Of a stretch of 64,000 nucleotides of DNA, positions 28,457-38,325 are shown in pieces (positions within the stretch are counted from its first letter, which is position 1; every line of letters begins with the position of its first letter). The stretch lies in assembly GCA_963724625.1 (NCBI GenBank), contig CAVRVO010000001.1, forward strand, positions 248,001 through 312,000, read 5' to 3'. A program made the translations under genes and the position numbers. A model generated the notes under the pieces. That model searched no databases. It was not told the DNA's origin and saw only the letters and a list, made by a program, of their open reading frames with translations. The stretch comes from DATBVX01 sp963724625. Its GTDB lineage: Bacteria; Pseudomonadota; Gammaproteobacteria; Steroidobacterales; Steroidobacteraceae.

Positions 28457-29428
28457 TCAGGCGCGTTCGACAGAGAACGCGATAACCTGTTCGATCTTGT
28501 CAGCTCCGCCAGCAAGCATTACGACACGGTCGAATCCCAGCGCAACACCGGAGCAATCCGGCAGGCCGAAGCTCAGTGCCTGCAACAGGCGTTCGTCGAG
28601 TGGCGGTGCGTGAAGTGCCCGCGAGCGCCGCAGCTTGAGGTCGGCCTCGAAGCGGGCTCGCTGCTCGGCTGCGTCGGCAAGCTCGTGAAAACCATTCGCC
28701 AGCTCGATGCCCTCGAGGTAGATCTCGAAGCGTTCGGCGACGGAAGGGTCGCTCGCCTTGAGGCGTGCCAGGGCCGCTTGCGAGGCCGGATACTCGTGCA
28801 GGAACGTCAATCCGCCACGTCCCAGTTGCGGGCTCACGACGGTGGAGAGGATCAGGTCGAGATACGCGTCGCGATCGCTTGTCATCCCGCGTGGCAACGG
28901 AACCTTGTGGCTGTCGAGGCATGCCTTCAGCTCTCCGAAATTGGCCGAAGTCGAGTCCACTCCCGCATGCAGGCGCATCGCTTCGCCGTAGGTCAGCCAG
29001 TCTGGCGCCCGCAGCGTGCGATGTGGTGCCAGCAAACGATCCAGGAGCTGGGCGGCATCGCGCATCAGCGCCATGGAATCGAAACCACGCCGATACCATT
29101 CAATCAGCGTGAATTCGGGACTGTGGAGTGCGCCATACTCCCCGTCTCGAAACACTCGCGCGATCTGGTAGATGTCGCCTGCTCCGGTAGCGAGCAGGCG
29201 CTTCATAGCGTACTCAGGTGAAGTCTGTAGATAGAACTCACCCTGGCCCGCAATTCGCGTGCGCAGCGACTGCAGATGCACATCGGTTACGGTGGTTCGC
29301 GCGAGCACCGGTGTCTCGACCTCCATCACCCCAGAGGTGCGGAAGTAGTCCCTGACAATCTCGAGGAGCGAGGCCCGCAGTTGCAGCGTGCGAAGATTGG
29401 CACTGGGCTTCCACTCGAGGCGACTCAC
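28457..29428 (-). CDS. epmA: Elongation factor P (R)-beta-lysine ligase EpmA
   Basis: A 323-residue paralogue of the class II lysyl-tRNA synthetase catalytic core without the anticodon-binding domain. It attaches (R)-beta-lysine to Lys34 of EF-P. Seen motifs are EVETPVLARTTVTDVHLQS, FYLQTSPEYAMKRLL (motif 2 region), RDGEYGALHSPEFT and the C-terminal GVALGFDRVVML (motif 3). The GTG start overlaps the TGA of psd (GTGA). Its partner EpmB, a lysine 2,3-aminomutase, is not in this window. Confidence 0.95.
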   Translation of the reverse strand: MSRLEWKPSANLRTLQLRASLLEIVRDYFRTSGVMEVETPVLARTTVTDVHLQSLRTRIAGQGEFYLQTSPEYAMKRLLATGAGDIYQIARVFRDGEYGALHSPEFTLIEWYRRGFDSMALMRDAAQLLDRLLAPHRTLRAPDWLTYGEAMRLHAGVDSTSANFGELKACLDSHKVPLPRGMTSDRDAYLDLILSTVVSPQLGRGGLTFLHEYPASQAALARLKASDPSVAERFEIYLEGIELANGFHELADAAEQRARFEADLKLRRSRALHAPPLDERLLQALSFGLPDCSGVALGFDRVVMLAGGADKIEQVIAFSVERA

Positions 29429-30318
29429 GGGCGCACCTCATTCGTGGCGCTCGCGACCCCGATGCTTTCGCCGACGCGCACCGGACGTCCTGCAACCAGC
29501 GTCTCGGCCCACTTCACGTTCCCTGCCAGTAACACGATGACTGTCGAACCCATGTTGAAGCGACCCATCTCGGCGCCACGCTCGAGGTGAATATGCCGCG
29601 CGTTCGCGGCAATCTGGCCCGGGCGTCGGCCGCTGCGTGGCGTGATGTCGCCGGCCCACACTGTGGACATGCTGCCCACGAAGAGCGCACCAACCAGGAT
29701 CACGGCCAGCGGCCCGTGCTCGGTATCGAATGCGCAAATCACGCGCTCGTTGCGTGCGAAGAGGCCCGGCACTCGTGCCGCAGTAGTCGTGTTCACGCTG
29801 AACAGCCGCCCAGGCACGTGCGTGGTCGTTGTAAGCGTGCCGGCAATTGGCATGTGGACCCGATGGTAGTTGTGCGGAGCCAGGTAAAGAGTAGCGAACC
29901 GACCGCCGCGAAACTGGCGTGTCAGCGCAGTATCCCCGGCCAGCAACGCGTCCAGGGAATAGTAATGACCCTTCGCCTGCAGCAGCAGGTCGTCATCGAT
30001 CGCCCCGGCGGCGCTGACCGAACCATCGACAGGACTCGCGATCGAGCATGTCGTGGTTGTCACGGGACGTATCCCGGGGCGCAGGGCGCGCGTGAAGAAG
30101 AGGTTAAAAGTGGGGTAGGCGAAAGGATCGGGTTCGGCAGCCTCGGTCATGTCCACGTCGAAGTGTCGCAGGAACCAGCGAATCAGGGCGTTCTTCCAGG
30201 ACACGCTTTGACGGCGCGTCGCCCAGAAAACGATGCGCGACAGGAGGTGCTGGGGCAGAACGTATTGGATTGCGACAAACAGCCGCGCACCGAATCCCGG
30301 AGTCTCAGCTGAGTCCAT
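29425..30318 (-). CDS. psd: Phosphatidylserine decarboxylase
   Basis: A 297-residue inner-membrane-associated enzyme converting phosphatidylserine to phosphatidylethanolamine. The self-cleavage site that makes the pyruvoyl group is MGST (residues FNMGSTVIVL), where many relatives have LGST. Other motifs are SPVDGSVSAAG and HNYHRVHMPI. It overlaps epmA by 4 bases and follows the SCO gene by 12, so a shared transcript is likely. Confidence 0.95.
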   Translation of the reverse strand: MDSAETPGFGARLFVAIQYVLPQHLLSRIVFWATRRQSVSWKNALIRWFLRHFDVDMTEAAEPDPFAYPTFNLFFTRALRPGIRPVTTTTCSIASPVDGSVSAAGAIDDDLLLQAKGHYYSLDALLAGDTALTRQFRGGRFATLYLAPHNYHRVHMPIAGTLTTTTHVPGRLFSVNTTTAARVPGLFARNERVICAFDTEHGPLAVILVGALFVGSMSTVWAGDITPRSGRRPGQIAANARHIHLERGAEMGRFNMGSTVIVLLAGNVKWAETLVAGRPVRVGESIGVASATNEVRP

Positions 30319-30330
30319 GGCGTCGGTGCG

Positions 30331-30945
30331 TCAGCTGCGACCCAGCATGCGCATGTAATCCGCGGCGAGATGCTCGGCTGTGAAGGGCGGAGAGAAGACC
30401 GCGACGCGGCGGCCCTGCGGATCGATCATCATGATCGCTGCGGTGTGATCGACCATGTAGTCATCGGTTGCCGCGCCGATCTTCTTGTGAGCTATCCCCA
30501 GCCCAGCTGTGAATTCATCGATTGCGGCCACGGAACCGGTTACACCGGTGAAGCTCGGATCGAACTGCGACATATACCTGGCCACCAGGTCCGGGGTGTC
30601 GCGCTCGGGGTCGACGCTGACGAACACGATCTGCGGCTGTTCATCGGAGGCGAGGCCACCCAGCTGTTTTTTGGTCTGCGCGAGCGTCGTCAACGTCATC
30701 GGGCAGATGCCCGGGCAATGCGTGAAGCCGAAGAACATCAGGCTCCAGTGCCCGTGCAGCTTTGCGCGATCAAAATCGGAACCGTCCTGCCCGGTGAGCA
30801 CCGTAGACGGCAGCGGCTGGGGCGGATCGATGCGCGTTCCAAACTGCAGCGCCGTAGGCTCGCCGGTGCGCGCGCTCAGCCAAGCTCCCGCCAGCGCTGC
30901 GAGGATCAGCGTCGCGACGAGCGCCCAGGTGGTCGACCATTTCAT
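30331..30945 (-). CDS. SCO1/SenC family copper chaperone
   Basis: A 204-residue thioredoxin-fold protein with an N-terminal membrane anchor (residues about 5-25). Copper ligands are CPGIC (Cys77, Cys81) and His167 in MVDHTA. SCO proteins help deliver copper to the CuA site of cytochrome oxidase in the periplasm. No oxidase gene is nearby. It is the first gene of a minus-strand group with psd, epmA and msrC, and divergent from prmB. Confidence 0.9.
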   Translation of the reverse strand: MKWSTTWALVATLILAALAGAWLSARTGEPTALQFGTRIDPPQPLPSTVLTGQDGSDFDRAKLHGHWSLMFFGFTHCPGICPMTLTTLAQTKKQLGGLASDEQPQIVFVSVDPERDTPDLVARYMSQFDPSFTGVTGSVAAIDEFTAGLGIAHKKIGAATDDYMVDHTAAIMMIDPQGRRVAVFSPPFTAEHLAADYMRMLGRS

Positions 30946-31027
30946 GCAGGCGATTATCCCACATCATAGTTTGCGGTCCCCAGCAGGGAGCCCATTGGTT
31001 ACAGTGCTGATCAGAGGAGAGTTCACA

Positions 31028-31975
31028 TTGGGTTCACGGAAACGCCATGCGCGAGTCGCTGCGCCCACCGTCGGGGAGCTGATCTTCGCCGGTACCGAGC
31101 GGCTTGCGCGGGCGCAGCTCGCATACGGACACGGCACGGACAACGCGTTGGATGAGGCTGCTGCACTCGTGTTTCACGCACTGCGCTTGAGCCATGAAGA
31201 GGCGCCAGGGGTGTACACGCGCGTCGTCTCCGCGCGCGGCCGCGAGCGTGTCAATAGGCTGATCGCACAACGCATTCGCACGCGGCGCCCGGCCGCCTAC
31301 CTGACGCAGCGAATGTGGTTTGCAGGACTGGAGTTCTACGTCGATGAGCGCGTACTCGTGCCGCGTTCACCGATCGCCGAGTTGATCGAGCATGGCTTTG
31401 CACCATGGGTGCAACCGCGACGCGTCCGCGACCTGCTCGATATCGGGACCGGCAGTGGTTGCATCGCCATTGCAGCCGCCATGCGCTTTCCGCGAGCCAC
31501 GGTCGACGCCGTGGACATTTCGGAGCCAGCGCTTGAGGTAGCCCGCCGCAACATACGGCGGTACCGTCTTGCCCGCCGTGTGCGTGCTCTGCACGGCGAC
31601 CTGTTCAGCGCGAGCGATTCCCGCCGGTACGATATCATCGTCAGCAATCCGCCTTACGTGGGCACGCGGGAATACCGCTCACTTCCGGCGGAGTATCGAC
31701 GCGAGCCCGGCATCGCGTTGCGTAGCGGCCACTCGGGACTCGATGCGGTCGCGCGGATCCTGCGGGAAGCCGAGAAGTTTCTGCGGCCGAAAGGCATCCT
31801 GGTGGTCGAGGTGGGCAACACACAAAGGGCACTCGAGAGGCGTTATCGGGGAATCCCGTTTACCTGGATCGAGTTTCAGCGCGGCGGCGGGGGGGTGTTC
31901 GTGTTGACTCGTGAGGAGCTCGAGGCACATCGCGGCGCTCTGGCAAAGAACGACAGACCCAAGCGGAAACGATAG
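31028..31975 (+). CDS. prmB: Ribosomal protein L3 glutamine methyltransferase
   Basis: About 315 residues; an S-adenosylmethionine-dependent methylase of a glutamine in L3 (PrmB). Motifs are DIGTGSGCIAIAAA (SAM site) and SNPPYVG (NPPY, amide-methylating class). The TTG at 31028 is chosen because GAGGAGA lies 7 bases upstream and the length then matches the family; the frame extends far upstream, overlapping the SCO gene without homology. It is followed by aroC, a common gammaproteobacterial order. Confidence 0.92.
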   Translation: MGSRKRHARVAAPTVGELIFAGTERLARAQLAYGHGTDNALDEAAALVFHALRLSHEEAPGVYTRVVSARGRERVNRLIAQRIRTRRPAAYLTQRMWFAGLEFYVDERVLVPRSPIAELIEHGFAPWVQPRRVRDLLDIGTGSGCIAIAAAMRFPRATVDAVDISEPALEVARRNIRRYRLARRVRALHGDLFSASDSRRYDIIVSNPPYVGTREYRSLPAEYRREPGIALRSGHSGLDAVARILREAEKFLRPKGILVVEVGNTQRALERRYRGIPFTWIEFQRGGGGVFVLTREELEAHRGALAKNDRPKRKR

Positions 31976-31992
31976 CGACTCATCATTTCTAT

Positions 31993-33090
31993 ATGTCCGG
32001 TAACACGATCGGCAAACTGTTTTCGGTCACCACCTTCGGCGAGAGCCATGGTGCAGCGCTCGGCTGCATCGTGGACGGCTGCCCACCAGGAATGGCACTC
32101 AGCGAGGCGGACATTCAGCCCGATGTCGATCGTCGTCGTTCGGGCAACTCTCACTTCACGAGCCAGCGCCGCGAGGCGGACCTGGTTCGCATCCTGTCGG
32201 GTGTCTTCGAAGGACGCACGACCGGCACGCCAATCGGGCTGCTGATCGAGAATACCGATCAACGCTCGCGCGACTACGACAAGATCAAGGACCGCTTCCG
32301 CCCGGGCCACGCGGACTACACCTATCAGCAGAAGTACGGCTTCCGCGACTACCGGGGCGGCGGTCGTTCCTCAGCGCGCGAGACCGTGATGCGCGTCGCG
32401 GCGGGTGCCGTCGCGCGGAAGTTCCTGCGCGAGCGCCTCGGTGTGAAGATCTACGGATACCTCGCGCAGATGGGTCCGCTGGAACTCGAGGCTAAGGATC
32501 CTGCCGGTGCGTATTCGAATCCGTTCTTCAGTCCGGATCCGGCCCGGGTGCCGGAGCTCGAGGCCTTCATCTGGAAACTGCTCGAGCAGGGCGACTCGGT
32601 CGGCGCGCGCGTCACGGTCATCGCTTCGGGCGTACCGCCGGGACTCGGCGAGCCGATCTTCGATCGCCTGGATGCGGATATCGCGGGCGCGATGATGGGC
32701 ATCAATGCCGTGAAGGGAGTCGAGATCGGCGCCGGATTCCGCGCCGTGGGACAGCTCGGCAGCGAGCATCGCGACGAGCTGACGCCCGAGGGCTTTCGTT
32801 CCAATCATGCCGGTGGCGTGCTCGGCGGGATCTCATCGGGCCAGGACCTCGTGGTCAGCATCGCGCTCAAGCCCACCTCGAGCATTCGCATCCCCGGGAT
32901 GACGATCGACGTCCAGGGGCAGCCGGTGGAGATTTCGACGACCGGCAGGCACGACCCGTGCGTCGGATTGCGGGCTACTCCGATCGCTGAAGCGATGCTG
33001 GCGATCGTGCTGATGGACCACTACCTGCGTCATCGGGCACAGAATGCAGACGTTGCGTCGCCCACGCCCGATATCAGCCGGCGACGCTGA
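31993..33090 (+). CDS. aroC: Chorismate synthase
   Basis: A 365-residue FMN-dependent enzyme making chorismate from EPSP, the last shared step of aromatic amino acid synthesis. Family signatures GESHGAALGCIVDGCPPG, RPGHADYTYQQKYG and GGRSSARETVMRVAAGAVARK-type residues (GGGRSSARETVMR, AAGAVARK) are present. The start MSGNTIGKLFSVTTFGESHG is canonical. It lies 17 bases after prmB. Confidence 0.97.
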   Translation: MSGNTIGKLFSVTTFGESHGAALGCIVDGCPPGMALSEADIQPDVDRRRSGNSHFTSQRREADLVRILSGVFEGRTTGTPIGLLIENTDQRSRDYDKIKDRFRPGHADYTYQQKYGFRDYRGGGRSSARETVMRVAAGAVARKFLRERLGVKIYGYLAQMGPLELEAKDPAGAYSNPFFSPDPARVPELEAFIWKLLEQGDSVGARVTVIASGVPPGLGEPIFDRLDADIAGAMMGINAVKGVEIGAGFRAVGQLGSEHRDELTPEGFRSNHAGGVLGGISSGQDLVVSIALKPTSSIRIPGMTIDVQGQPVEISTTGRHDPCVGLRATPIAEAMLAIVLMDHYLRHRAQNADVASPTPDISRRR

Positions 33091-33215
33091 TCACACTCCC
33101 TGGCTCACGCGTCTCACACGCTGCCGCAATCGCGACGGGACACCTTTATCGACGGGCATTGATTCAGGTACTGTGGCGTCGGCGGTGATTCACTGCTGTT
33201 CGGTGAAGGTTGTCG

Positions 33216-34238
33216 ATGGCTAGAGAGTGGCGCGTGGCGGTCGTGGGAGCGACCGGCCTGGTCGGCGAGACTATGATCAAGGTGCTGGAGGAGCGCAGCT
33301 TCCCGGTGAAGGAGCTGTTTCCGCTCGCCAGCAATCGCTCGCTCGGCAGGAGCGTCGAGTTCCGGGGCCGGCACTACTCAGTCGAGGAATTGGCGAACTT
33401 CGACTTCTCGCGCGCGGACATCGGGCTGTTCTCGGCGGGGAGTGAGATCTCGGCAGACTTCGCCCCCAGGGCAGCAGCGGCGGGCTGCATCGTCATCGAC
33501 AACACGGCGCAATTTCGCTACGACGACGACATTCCGCTGGTCGTGCCCGAGGTCAATCGGCACGCCATAGCACAGTTTCGCAAGCGCAATATCATCGCCA
33601 ATCCCAATTGCTCGACGATCCAGATGGTGGTCGCGCTGAAACCGATTCACGATGTAGCCTGCATCGAACGCATCAACGTCGCGACCTACCAGTCGGTGTC
33701 GGGTGCGGGCAAGGACGCGGTGGAAGAGCTCGCCGGCCAGACAGCGGCGCTCATGAATGGCAGGCCGGTGGAAAACCACGTGAGCCCCAAGCAGATCGCG
33801 TTCAACTGCGTGCCGCACATCGACAAGTTCCAGGACAACGGCTACACCAGGGAAGAGATGAAAATGCTCTGGGAGACCCGCAAGATCATGGAGGACCCGA
33901 ACATCCGCGTGAACGCCACGACGGTAAGGGTGCCCGTCTTCTACGGGCACTCCGAAGCGGTGCATATTGAGACGCGTCACAAAATCACTGCAGACGAGGC
34001 CCGCGAGCTACTGAGGAAGGCGCCGGGCGTCGAGGTGCTCGATCAGCCCCGACCAGGGGGCTACCCGACGGCGGTAACGGAGGCGGCAAACCGTGACGCG
34101 GTCTACGTAGGCCGGATCCGGGAGGACATTTCCCATGAACGCGGCCTCGATCTGTGGATCGTCGCCGACAACGTGCGCAAGGGCGCGGCTACGAATAGTG
34201 TGCAGATCGCCGAGATTTTGGTTGCCGAGTACTTATAA
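33216..34238 (+). CDS. asd: Aspartate-semialdehyde dehydrogenase
   Basis: About 340 residues; NADPH-dependent reduction of aspartyl phosphate to the semialdehyde for lysine, threonine, methionine and peptidoglycan. The nucleotide site is VVGATGLVGETM. The catalytic Cys lies in IANPNCSTIQMV, the catalytic His in GHSEAVHIET. The ATG 33216 follows GGTGAAGG; a TTG 6 bases upstream is in frame. It is followed by fimV, as in Pseudomonas. Confidence 0.96.
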   Translation: MAREWRVAVVGATGLVGETMIKVLEERSFPVKELFPLASNRSLGRSVEFRGRHYSVEELANFDFSRADIGLFSAGSEISADFAPRAAAAGCIVIDNTAQFRYDDDIPLVVPEVNRHAIAQFRKRNIIANPNCSTIQMVVALKPIHDVACIERINVATYQSVSGAGKDAVEELAGQTAALMNGRPVENHVSPKQIAFNCVPHIDKFQDNGYTREEMKMLWETRKIMEDPNIRVNATTVRVPVFYGHSEAVHIETRHKITADEARELLRKAPGVEVLDQPRPGGYPTAVTEAANRDAVYVGRIREDISHERGLDLWIVADNVRKGAATNSVQIAEILVAEYL

Positions 34239-34246
34239 GATATAGT
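34218..34246 (+). promoter_or_regulatory. Sigma-70-like promoter upstream of fimV
   Basis: TTGGTT (34218-34223) and TATAGT (34241-34246) with a 17-bp spacer, spanning the end of asd, about 95 bp before the fimV ATG. Confidence 0.4.
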
Positions 34247-34341
34247 CTCGCCCCAAATTACGAGTCCGCGTGAGCTATATCTCACAAGTTGCTGTACAAA
34301 GTGGACTTACAGATCCACGTCCCGCTCTCCAGGGAGCCCTG

Positions 34342-37300
34342 ATGACAGGAATATTGCAGCGCCTGATCGCTCTTTTTTTGCTGGCTTGCCCTACGGCGCT
34401 ATTCGCCCTCGGTCTCGGTGACATCCGCCTCAACTCGGCGCTGAACGAGCCGTTGGATGCGGAGATCGAGCTGGTCGGTGCGGCGCCTGACGAGCTGACA
34501 TCCTTGCGGGCGACTCTCGCGAACCCGGAGGCGTTCGCCCGTTATGGGCTCGATCGCTCGGCCTTTCTTTCGAAAATCGAGTTCAAGGTGGGACAGGGCC
34601 GCGATGGTCGCCCGGCGTTGCTGGTGCGCTCGCATGAGTCGGTCCCCGACCCTTTCCTGACGCTGCTTGTCGATGTGAACTGGTCTCGAGGCCGGCTGCT
34701 GCGCGAATACACCATGCTGCTCGACCCGCCGGTATACACGCCCGGCGCGGAGCAAGCGGCCAGCGCGCCCGTCTCGGCACCTCAGGCGGGAGAGACCGAG
34801 AGCTCACGCAGTGGAAGCGTACAGCGTGCACCTGAGCCGCCCGCGGAGACTGCGCCACCTAGCGGCGTGAGCCGCGCTCCGGAAGTGCCCGCGGAGATCA
34901 GCGCCGGTTCCAGCTACACGGTCCGTAACAACGACACGTTGTGGCGCATCGCGAGCGGACTGAAACCCGGTGCGACCTCGGACGTCAACCGCATGATGAT
35001 GGCGATCTATCGCTCCAATCCCGAGGCGTTCAGCGGCAACATCAACGATCTGCACGCGGGCGCGATCCTTCGCCTGCCGAACGACACCGAGTTCGAAGCG
35101 GTCGGTGGCTCCGAAGCGAGTGCCGAAGTGCGCCGCCAGTACGCGGAATGGCGCGCGAATCGAGGCGTCGCTGCATCGGAGGCGCCACCCGGAGAGCGCT
35201 TGCGGCTTGTGACACCTACGGAAGGCGGCGAAGGCGCCACGACCCAGACGGGTGCTTCCGGAGCCGAATCACAAGCACTGCGCGACAAGGTTCAGCAGCT
35301 GCAGACCCAGCTCGACGAGTCGCGTCGCCTGATCCAATTGAAGGATGACGAGCTCGCGAAGCTCCAGCAGAAAGCTCGGACAGCCTGCGCAGCCCGCACC
35401 GACGCCGGCGCCTGCGCCGACCGAGACCCCGACGCCGACCGAGACGCAGCCGGCACCCGCAGAAACGCCGCCCGAAGCGACGACCACACCCGCCGTCGAG
35501 CCGCAGCCAACGCCCGCGGAGCAACAGCCCAAGCCTGCGGAGACCGCGCCGCAAGCGCCGGTCGAAGGGAAGCCCTCGATTCTCGATTGGGTCATCGCGC
35601 ACTGGTACTACGCACTGGCTGCCCTGCTGATCCTGGTCCTGTTGTGGCTGGCCGCACGCCGCCGCCGCCACGAACCTGATTTTTCGAAGCTGGGCCGCCT
35701 CGCCGATGCCGCTCGGACCGGTGCAGCGCGCGAGCCCCGGATCGAACGGGAGCCTGTTACCACCGCCGTGCGTGCGACGCGCCCGGCCGACGATGCTTTC
35801 CTCGTCGAGGAGAGTGGCGAGCGCCAGCAGCCCAAGTTCGCGAAGGCGCCTGAACCTGCGCGTGCCGAACGCCCGAAGGCTGAGCCTGCGCGCGGCAAGA
35901 GCACCGACGATACGTTGAGTTCGGAAACCGCCATCAACCTCGACCAGGGCGATCCGCTGGCCGAGGCCGACTTCCACATGGCTTATGGTCTTTATGACCA
36001 GGCCGCCGATCTGGTGCGCATCGCGATCGAGCGCGAGCCCAAGCGCCGCGACCTCAAGCTGAAACTGCTGGAGATCTTCTTCGTCTGGGGGAACAAGGAC
36101 GCGTTCCTGCAGGCCGCCCGTGAGCTGGCGCAGACCCGTGACGAAGCGGGTCCGGGCGAGTGGGAAAAGATCGCCATCATGGGCCGCCAGATCAGCCCAG
36201 AAGATCCAATGTTCACTCAGTCGCCCGGCGCAGCCGGCGCGGCTGCCGCTGCGGCTGATGTCGACCTGAATCTCGAGGGCGGTGAGAACCGCGTCGATCT
36301 CGATCTGCTTGGGCCGCCGGAAGGCGAGGCGGGCGGCGCTATCGACCTCGATCTGGGCTCCGCCGGTGGAGATGATTCGAGTGTCGACACCGGAGAATCC
36401 CCGGCTCTGAAGGACGAGGGTCTCGACTTTCCTCTCGAGGACCAGCCGACGCGCATCTCAGATGGGAGTGCTACGACGCGCGAGATGACTGCGCGCACTG
36501 CGCGCACCATGGAGACGCCGACCATCGAAACTGAGACCTATCGGTCCGGTGACGTGCCGACGGTCGAATCTCCCACGCTGCGCGGCCGCGATTCGCCAAC
36601 CATCAAGGAAAAGATCGACTCGGCCCTGTTCCGCAAGGACGACAGCAGCCCGGATCAGACCGCCGAGCTTGCGTTGGACGATCTCGGGCTGGAGCTCGAT
36701 GAACTGGCTGCGGCGCAATCCGACCCGCTCGAGCAGACTGATCATCCGCCGAATGCGCCGACCATGTTGGCGGGTCTCGACGAGAAATCCCGCCGACTGC
36801 TCGCAGAAGCCGAAGCGCGTCGCAACAGGCTCGCGGATGAGGACGAGACCAAGATCAGTCCTACGGGCACCTGGGTGCTCGAGGACAAGACCATGGCGGC
36901 GACGCTGGCGTTGCCAGGCGCGCCGGAGCGCGACACCTCCGCGACAACAGCACGTAACCGCGCACTTTCGGGCGACGGGACTGGTGATACGGCACGACGT
37001 CGCAGGATCGACAGCGATCCGACCGCGGAAATGCCGCGGTCCGGCGGCGATGAGATGGATCTGGATCTGGATCAACTCGAAGCCGCGCTCACTTCTGACA
37101 CGATCAAGCAGCCACGCAAGGGCGTCGAGGAAGAGCAGTTCGCATCGGATGTGTTCGGCGCAAAGGACCTTGCGGCCACGGACCTGGATCTCGACGTGGG
37201 CGAGGTCAAGCACGATCGCGATCGGGCACCGACCGGTACGGCACGCATCCCCGCCGACGAGATGGGCTTGCCGGAGCTTGAGCCGGTCACGATGAGCGAG

Positions 37301-37447
37301 GTCGGCACCAAGCTTGACCTGGCGCGGGCCTACATGGATATGGGTGATCCTGAGGGTGCTCGCAGCATTCTTGAAGAGGTGCTGCAGGAAGGATCCGCCA
37401 CCCAGAAGCAGGAAGCGCAGCGCCTGATCGAGTCGCTCCCGGGCTGA
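34342..37447 (+). CDS. fimV: FimV-like type IV pilus assembly / polar hub protein (frameshifted as sequenced)
   Basis: A protein of about 1030 residues if the frame change is corrected. The signal peptide (MTGILQRLIALFLLACPTALFA) is followed by the FimV N-terminal domain (LGLGDIRLNSALNEPLDAEIEL). Then come a LysM motif (SYTVRNNDTLWRIASG), a coiled coil (ESQALRDKVQQLQTQL...), a Pro/Thr-rich stretch, one membrane helix (WYYALAALLILVLLWLAA), a long acidic cytoplasmic part and a C-terminal TPR-like FimV domain (TKLDLARAYMDMGDPEGARSIL). The first frame is lost after residue about 343; removing one A from AAA at 35371-35373 joins it to the second. It organises pili, peptidoglycan contact and cell poles. 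Confidence 0.85.
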
Positions 37448-37480
37448 GTTTCCGCGCCCGGCGGGCGCATCCAGAGGCGA

Positions 37481-38305
37481 ATGTCCGAGACCACCCGGCT
37501 CGCGGTCGGCCTGGAGTACGACGGCAGTGCTTACGCCGGTTGGCAGATCCAGCCGCATTCCCCCTCGATCCAGGCGGTCGCTGAAAGCGCGTTCTCGCGC
37601 ATCGCCGATCACCCGTTGACGCTCACCTGTGCCGGGCGCACCGACGCCGGCGTGCACGCCATAGGACAGGTCGCGCATTTCGATACCGAGGCCGTCCGAA
37701 CACCACGCGCCTGGGTCTTGGGAGCAACAGCGGCGCTTCCCGAGGACGTCAGCGTGTTGTGGGCGGTAGAGGTGCCGCGCGATTTTCACGCTCGCTATTC
37801 GGCCGTTTCGCGCACTTATCGCTATGTGATCCTGAATCGTTCGACGCGGCCGGCGCTCGAGCGGCGACGCACCTGCTGGATGCACGGAGCGCTCGATGCG
37901 TCCCGCATGGCTGCAGCGGCGGCGCTGCTGACAGGTGAGCACGACTTCTCGGCGTTTCGTTCCGCCGAATGCCAATCGCGCACGCCGATTCGGCGCGTGG
38001 AAGCGATCGACGTCCTGCGCCATGACGATTGCCTCTTCATTGATGTGCGCGCCAATGCTTTCTTGCATCACATGGTGCGCAACATTGCGGGATTGCTGAT
38101 GCGCATCGGCAGCGGCGACGCCGAAGTGCCTTGGGCACGTGAAGTGCTCGAGGCGCGCGATCGCCGGCTGGGCGCCGCCACGGCGCCGGCCGCCGGGCTC
38201 TACCTGATGAAGGTTAGCTACCCGCAGCAGTTCGGGCTGCCACCGGGTCCGGGTACGGGCGCGGCAGGTGCATCGTTTATGATGCCCCGCGGCGCGGATC
38301 GTTAG
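37481..38305 (+). CDS. truA: tRNA pseudouridine(38-40) synthase
   Basis: A 274-residue pseudouridine synthase acting on positions 38-40 of the tRNA anticodon arm. The catalytic Asp is D55 in AGRTDAGVHA. Other motifs are EYDGSAYAGWQIQP and FLHHMVRNIAG. It lies 33 bases after fimV and only 20 before accD; the trpFBA genes often found in that gap are missing. Confidence 0.96.
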   Translation: MSETTRLAVGLEYDGSAYAGWQIQPHSPSIQAVAESAFSRIADHPLTLTCAGRTDAGVHAIGQVAHFDTEAVRTPRAWVLGATAALPEDVSVLWAVEVPRDFHARYSAVSRTYRYVILNRSTRPALERRRTCWMHGALDASRMAAAAALLTGEHDFSAFRSAECQSRTPIRRVEAIDVLRHDDCLFIDVRANAFLHHMVRNIAGLLMRIGSGDAEVPWAREVLEARDRRLGAATAPAAGLYLMKVSYPQQFGLPPGPGTGAAGASFMMPRGADR

Positions 38306-38325
38306 CGCCATTCCCGGGAGAGCGG

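Noticed and set aside
36458..38311. A 617-codon minus-strand frame antisense to fimV and truA
   Set aside because: It lacks any family motif and is explained by codon bias of the GC-rich sense genes.
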